From assembly GCA_036554605.1 (NCBI GenBank), contig DATBMY010000465.1, positions 1-10,226 of the forward strand: DNA of 10,226 bases, in the 5' to 3' direction. The notes below the pieces were generated by a model, which was not told where the DNA came from, did not search any database, and saw nothing but the letters and a program-made list of their open reading frames with translations. Positions 6,461-10,226 of this stretch are shown here, piece after piece. Both the position numbers and the translations under genes were made by a program. How positions within the stretch are numbered: position 1 is the first letter of the stretch; the number at the start of each line of letters is the position of its first letter. The DNA is from DATBMY01 sp036554605. GTDB lineage: Bacteria; Acidobacteriota; Blastocatellia; UBA7656.

Positions 6461-8521
6461 TCAATCAGTGAGCCTCGTTATCTCGACAAGGTTATCGTAA
6501 TAGGTTGCGCCGGCGCCAATGTCGGTCAGCGCCTGCGAGACGGTCTGATTTACGTTGCGGCCGTCGGGACTGAGCTTGTTCCACCAGGTCGAAAGCGCGC
6601 AGGCCACGCCCGGCTTCACGCGGTCCGAAACTCGCGCAATGAGGTGACACCGGCCGCGGTCATTGAATACCGAGACCATATCGCCGTCGGAAATCTCGCG
6701 GCGCGCGGCGTCCTCCGGGTTAATCAAGACCACGGGACGGCGCTCGCTCTTAAGAAAAGATTCCAGGTGCGAAAACGATGAGTTAAGGAACGTATTGGCC
6801 GGAGGGCTGATGAGCTGTAGCGGATAACGCGCGGCAAGCTCGGGAGCAGCCTCTGATGTTTCGCGCGGCGGGATATAGGCGGGCCACGGGTCCATACCCT
6901 GTTGCTCAAGCGATTCGGCATAAAACTCGCACTTGCCCGAACGGGTCGGGAAGCCCCCTTCGGCGAACGGCGCGAACTCGCCGGGCAGATTAAGTCTTGC
7001 CCAGCCATCCTTTTTCAATCGCTCCAGCGTTATTCCCTGAAACGGCGCGTAGTCGGTATCGATCGCCTGCCGTATGATCTCTTCATCCGTATCCTTGAAG
7101 CAGTCCTCGTCAAACCCCAATGCCTCGGCGAGCATCCTGAATACTTCCGCGTTGGGCTTCGCCTCGCCCATCGGCGCGATGGCCGGCTCGTTATAGACCA
7201 GATAGTAGTGCCCGTAAGGCCGCACCATATCGCGGTGCTCAAGCTGTGTGGTCGCGGGCAGCAATATATCGGCGTAGTCGGCCGTGTCGGTCTGGAACTG
7301 CTCGTGGACCACGGTGAAGAGGTCTTCGCGCATCAGCCCCTCGATCACCCTGGACTGATCGGGCGCGATAGCCGCCGGGTTCGAGTTGTAAACGTATAGC
7401 GCGCGCACAGGCGGGCTAGCTCCGGTCAGGGCTTCGCCAAGCCGCGACATGTTTATCGTGCGCGGGTTGCCGCGTATGAGGTCAGGCCGCTGCAGCGCGC
7501 TCTCGTTGAGCCGAAACATCCCGCTCGTCGAAAGAAGCACCCCCCCTCCCGCGTCGCGCCACGACCCCGTTATGGCGGGCAGGCTCGATATGGCGCGCAC
7601 GGCATTGCCGCCTCCCGCGTGCCGCTGCAACCCATAGTTGGTTCGAATGACCGCCGGGCGCGTGGTCGCGTACTCGCGCGCGAAGGCTACTATCTGGCTC
7701 TCCGGCAAACCGCAAATCGCCGCCGCTCGCTCGGGCGGGAACTCCTCGGCCCGCTTGCGCATGCCTTCAAACCCCAGCGTGTGCGCTTCGATGTATTCGC
7801 GATCTTCGAGCCCTTCCCTCAATATGACGTTCATGACCGCGAGCGCGAGCGCCGCGTCGGTCCCCGGCCTGAGCTGTAGGAATTCGTGGCAATGATCCAT
7901 CGTATGATTGCGATAAGGGTCAATGCCTATCAGCCTGGAACCGGCTTCCAGAGCCTCTTTTATCTCCGGCCACAGATGAATGTTGGAGGTGAGCGTGTTC
8001 GTCCCCCACAGCACGATCAACCGCGCGCGATGTATCTGCTCCGGGTCGGTCCCGATCGTCGCCCCGAGCGTCAGCTTCATGGCATCTCCGCCCGCCGACG
8101 AGCATATGGTGCGCGCGAGCTTGCTTGCGCCCAACCGGTAAAAGAACCTGCGGTCCATGCTCGACCCGTTGACTATGCCCATCGTGCCGCCGTAACTGTA
8201 AGGCAGGATCGCTTCGGGCCCGTCCGCGGAATCAGATATCTCTTTAAACCTCGCGGCTATCTCGGAGACGGCTTCGCTCCACGTTATGCGCTCGAACTTT
8301 CCCTCGCCCTTTCTGCCGGCCCTGCGCATAGGGTATAGCAGGCGGCCGGGGTTATAGACCCGCTCAAGATAGCGCGTGACTTTTGTGCAAAGGAATCCGC
8401 GCGTGGGCGGATGATCCGGGTCACCGGCGACTTCGACGGCGCGGCCGTCTTCGACCTGCACCAGCATGGCGCAGGTATCAGGGCAATCGTGCGGGCAAGC
8501 CGCGTGAATTACGCTCTTCAT
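6461..8521 (-). CDS. Molybdopterin oxidoreductase (DMSO-reductase superfamily, bis-MGD), soluble, 4Fe-4S
   Basis: A 686-residue catalytic subunit of the molybdenum/tungsten bis-MGD family that includes formate dehydrogenases, nitrate and polysulfide reductases. The N-terminus CPHDCPDTC plus FLCTK supplies Cys9, Cys13, Cys17 and Cys45 for one 4Fe-4S cluster. The segment ARTICSSAGGDAM (136-148) sits where the metal ligand lies in relatives, making Cys140 the likely Mo/W ligand. Cofactor-domain features follow: LIVLWGTNTLTSN, LIGIDP, LQLRPGTDAALALA, then YVYNSNPAA and DYADILLPATTQLEH. The C-terminal molydopterin-binding domain starts near 575 (YPLQLISPPANTFLNSSF) and includes DGDMVSVFNDRG. There is no twin-arginine signal, so it should be cytoplasmic. 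I use the ATG at 8521: GGAGG lies nine bases upstream, whereas an in-frame TTG at 8530 touches that GGAGG and is too close. No electron-transfer subunit or cofactor chaperone is adjacent. Substrate unknown; the enzyme class is secure. Confidence 0.93.
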   Translation of the reverse strand: MKSVIHAACPHDCPDTCAMLVQVEDGRAVEVAGDPDHPPTRGFLCTKVTRYLERVYNPGRLLYPMRRAGRKGEGKFERITWSEAVSEIAARFKEISDSADGPEAILPYSYGGTMGIVNGSSMDRRFFYRLGASKLARTICSSAGGDAMKLTLGATIGTDPEQIHRARLIVLWGTNTLTSNIHLWPEIKEALEAGSRLIGIDPYRNHTMDHCHEFLQLRPGTDAALALAVMNVILREGLEDREYIEAHTLGFEGMRKRAEEFPPERAAAICGLPESQIVAFAREYATTRPAVIRTNYGLQRHAGGGNAVRAISSLPAITGSWRDAGGGVLLSTSGMFRLNESALQRPDLIRGNPRTINMSRLGEALTGASPPVRALYVYNSNPAAIAPDQSRVIEGLMREDLFTVVHEQFQTDTADYADILLPATTQLEHRDMVRPYGHYYLVYNEPAIAPMGEAKPNAEVFRMLAEALGFDEDCFKDTDEEIIRQAIDTDYAPFQGITLERLKKDGWARLNLPGEFAPFAEGGFPTRSGKCEFYAESLEQQGMDPWPAYIPPRETSEAAPELAARYPLQLISPPANTFLNSSFSHLESFLKSERRPVVLINPEDAARREISDGDMVSVFNDRGRCHLIARVSDRVKPGVACALSTWWNKLSPDGRNVNQTVSQALTDIGAGATYYDNLVEITRLTD

Positions 8522-8607
8522 ATCGGTCAACCTCCGAGCGGATGAGCATACAGCATTTCACACGCGAAAGGAACTATGGTAAGAAGGAACGTGACAAGAG
8601 ACAAGCA

Positions 8608-8685
8608 AAGTCCGAAGTACAAAGTCCGTGGTCCGAAGTCCGGGATTGCTTCCCCGTTTGACTCCGGACTCCGGACACCGGACTT
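8608..8685. repeat. Heptanucleotide tandem repeat folded as an imperfect inverted repeat
   Basis: Five consecutive 7-base units run from 8608 to 8642: AAGTCCG, AAGTACA, AAGTCCG, TGGTCCG, AAGTCCG. After a spacer of about 20 bases the reverse-complement units CGGACTC, CGGACAC and CGGACTT run to 8685. Bases 8622-8643 pair with 8664-8685 over 22 positions with three mismatches. The element occupies most of the gap between the divergent molybdoenzyme and argH genes. Similar short heptamer arrays occur as dispersed repeats in several bacterial groups; whether this one is dispersed in this genome cannot be seen here. There is no coding potential or transposase. Confidence 0.7.
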
Positions 8686-8727
8686 CCCTACTTGTCGCGG
8701 CTGTAATAGATTGGAGGCGTTTAAAGA

Positions 8728-10116
8728 ATGAAGCTCTGGGGTGGCAGGTTCAAAGGTGAGGCCGATGCGGACTTCGCGCGCTTTAACGCTTCTTTCGGCT
8801 TCGACCGCCGTTTGATAGAAGCCGACATAACCGGAAGCCTCGCCCACGCCGAGGCGCTCGAGGCGGCCGGAATACTGACGGCGGATGAAGCGCGCCGGAT
8901 CGTTTCGGGGCTTGAAGAGATAGGCCGCCGCTCGCGCGCCGGTTCGGGTTACCTCGACAGCCGCCCGTCAGAAGATGTGCATAGCTTCGTCGAGGCCGAG
9001 CTTGTTGAGTTGATCGGGACGACCGGATATAAGCTGCATACCGGCCGCAGCCGCAACGATCAGGTTGCGACAGATTTAAGAATCTACGCGCGGGGCGAGA
9101 TCGACCGCGCGGATGAAATGATCCTCGGGCTCATGCGAGGACTGCTTGAGCTTGCCGAAGCTAACCGGTCGGCCGTCATACCGGGATACACTCACATGCA
9201 ACGCGCGCAGCCGGTTCTGTTTGCTCACTACCTGCTCGCCTATTTTGAGATGTTCAAGCGCGACCGCGAGCGGCTCAAAGAGATACGCCGCCGGGTAAAT
9301 GTCCTGCCGCTCGGGTCGGGGGCGCTCGCCGGGACCGGCTTTCAAATCGACCGGGAGTCGGTTGCGCGGCGGCTCGGATTCGACGCGGTCACCGATAACA
9401 GCCTCGACGCTGTAAGCGACCGCGATTTTGTTATAGAGCTTGCCGGGGCCGCCGCGCTTGTGATGGTTCACCTCTCACGCATTGCCGAAGATTTTATTAT
9501 CTATTCGACGAGCGAGTTTGCCTTTATAGAGCTTTCCGACGCCATCTCTACCGGCTCTTCGCTGATGCCTCAGAAAAAGAACCCCGATTCGCTCGAGCTG
9601 ATCCGAGGCAAGGCCGGCCGCGTATTCGGCCATCACGCCGGGCTGCTCGCGACCATGAAGGGCCTGCCGCTGGCCTACAACAAAGACATGCAGGAGGACA
9701 AGGAAGCTCTCTTCGACGCCCTCGATACCCTGCAAGCCTCGCTTCGCGTGATGACGACGGTGCTCGGCAATGTTCGCCTCAACAGGGAGCGCGCGATGGA
9801 GGCGGCGCTGGGCGGATATTCGAACGCGACCGACCTTGCCGATTATCTGGTCAGGCGCGGGATGGAATTTCGACTGGCGCACGAAGTCGTAGGCCGGGTC
9901 GTCGGCTTCGCGATTGAAGAAGGTAGACCGCTTGAGCAGTTATCGATCGAGCAGTATAGAGAGTTCTCGCCGGTTTTTGATGAAACACTTTATGAGGCTA
10001 TAACCATAGAAGCGTCGCTCGCGAGCAAGGCGGCGCGCGGCGGCACTTCACCCGAACGCGTCGGCGAAGCTCTTGATAGAGCGAAGACCGAATTAGATAA
10101 AGAAATTGTCCCTTGA
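8728..10116 (+). CDS. argH: Argininosuccinate lyase
   Basis: ArgH splits argininosuccinate into arginine and fumarate, the last step of arginine biosynthesis, as a cytoplasmic homotetramer. The 462-residue product has the family's normal length. Typical features are MKLWGGRF at the start, DVHSFVE (83-89), TGRSRNDQ (105-112) in the substrate pocket, GYTHMQRAQP (153-162) with His156 a likely catalytic residue, and the fumarase/aspartase superfamily signature GSSLMPQKKNP (276-286) with Ser278 the likely catalytic serine, followed by YNKDMQEDKE (317-326). GGAGG (8713-8717) lies ten bases before the ATG. It stands alone: no argG or other arg gene is visible on either side. The gap upstream contains the heptad repeat element, which might affect its expression, but no ARG-box-like operator is evident to me. 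Confidence 0.97.
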   Translation: MKLWGGRFKGEADADFARFNASFGFDRRLIEADITGSLAHAEALEAAGILTADEARRIVSGLEEIGRRSRAGSGYLDSRPSEDVHSFVEAELVELIGTTGYKLHTGRSRNDQVATDLRIYARGEIDRADEMILGLMRGLLELAEANRSAVIPGYTHMQRAQPVLFAHYLLAYFEMFKRDRERLKEIRRRVNVLPLGSGALAGTGFQIDRESVARRLGFDAVTDNSLDAVSDRDFVIELAGAAALVMVHLSRIAEDFIIYSTSEFAFIELSDAISTGSSLMPQKKNPDSLELIRGKAGRVFGHHAGLLATMKGLPLAYNKDMQEDKEALFDALDTLQASLRVMTTVLGNVRLNRERAMEAALGGYSNATDLADYLVRRGMEFRLAHEVVGRVVGFAIEEGRPLEQLSIEQYREFSPVFDETLYEAITIEASLASKAARGGTSPERVGEALDRAKTELDKEIVP

Positions 10117-10180
10117 ACCGCGTTAGCTCTTTCCTATAAATGGCGAACAAATGTGCTGCATGGATCTGTCATGGAAATCC

Positions 10181-10196
10181 GCCTTTAGTAGAAGGC
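10181..10196 (+). terminator. Weak hairpin downstream of argH
   Basis: GCCTT-TAGTAG-AAGGC begins 64 bases after the argH stop and is followed by AGTTTCTT. The five-base stem and broken T-run make it a poor intrinsic terminator. The remaining 10117-10226 shows no gene. Confidence 0.2.
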
Positions 10197-10226
10197 AGTT
10201 TCTTGGGGATTCCCACGCTTCAACGG

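Noticed and set aside
6902..7399. A 165-codon plus-strand open frame opposite the molybdoenzyme
   Set aside because: Antisense shadow; the minus strand encodes conserved cofactor-binding motifs here.
8522..8530. TTG start three codons upstream for the molybdoenzyme
   Set aside because: It directly abuts GGAGG, leaving no spacing; the ATG at 8521 has a nine-base spacing.
8608..8685. A CRISPR array at the heptad repeat
   Set aside because: Units are 7 bases, contiguous and without spacers, and no cas gene is present.

Overview
The window looks like chromosomal DNA from an acidobacterium, most plausibly from the Blastocatellia / Pyrinomonadales side of Acidobacteriota. This is inferred from gene content and style: two large Ser/Thr kinases of the type abundant in that phylum (one with a TM - TolB/FlgO-like - TPR output part), a secreted S9 peptidase with WD40-like propeller repeats, a PQQ-type sugar dehydrogenase remnant, fairly high G+C and frequent ATA/AGG codons. 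No rRNA, tRNA, phage gene, transposase, CRISPR array or plasmid function is visible.

Layout. (1) 1-708, minus: the first 236 codons of a Ser/Thr protein kinase that runs off the left edge. (2) 709-1033: a divergent intergenic region with a good sigma70-like promoter for the next gene and an unusual twin-hairpin repeat. (3) 1034-3028, plus: a complete secreted S9 (acylaminoacyl/dipeptidyl peptidase type) serine peptidase. (4) 3028-3339, minus: the 5' stump of a glucose/sorbosone (PQQ-dependent sugar) dehydrogenase gene with intact RBS and signal peptide, cut off exactly at the peptidase stop codon. (5) 3340-3709: non-coding. (6) 3710-6274, minus: a complete 854-residue transmembrane Ser/Thr kinase with a TolB/FlgO-like domain and a TPR array. 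(7) 6275-6460: intergenic with an 8-bp perfect hairpin. (8) 6461-8521, minus: a soluble molybdopterin (bis-MGD) oxidoreductase without partner subunits. (9) 8522-8727: a divergent intergenic region filled by a heptanucleotide tandem/inverted repeat. (10) 8728-10116, plus: argH, argininosuccinate lyase, the last step of arginine biosynthesis. (11) 10117-10226: nothing supportable.

The genes do not form one obvious pathway. Apart from the two kinases, which share a clear N-terminal family resemblance and point the same way, each gene appears to be its own transcription unit. I did not find a convincing new multi-gene system. The best leads are structural: the truncated dehydrogenase joined to the peptidase stop codon, the twin-hairpin element at 841-900 whose two arms differ by compensatory changes, and the heptad repeat element between the molybdoenzyme and argH.
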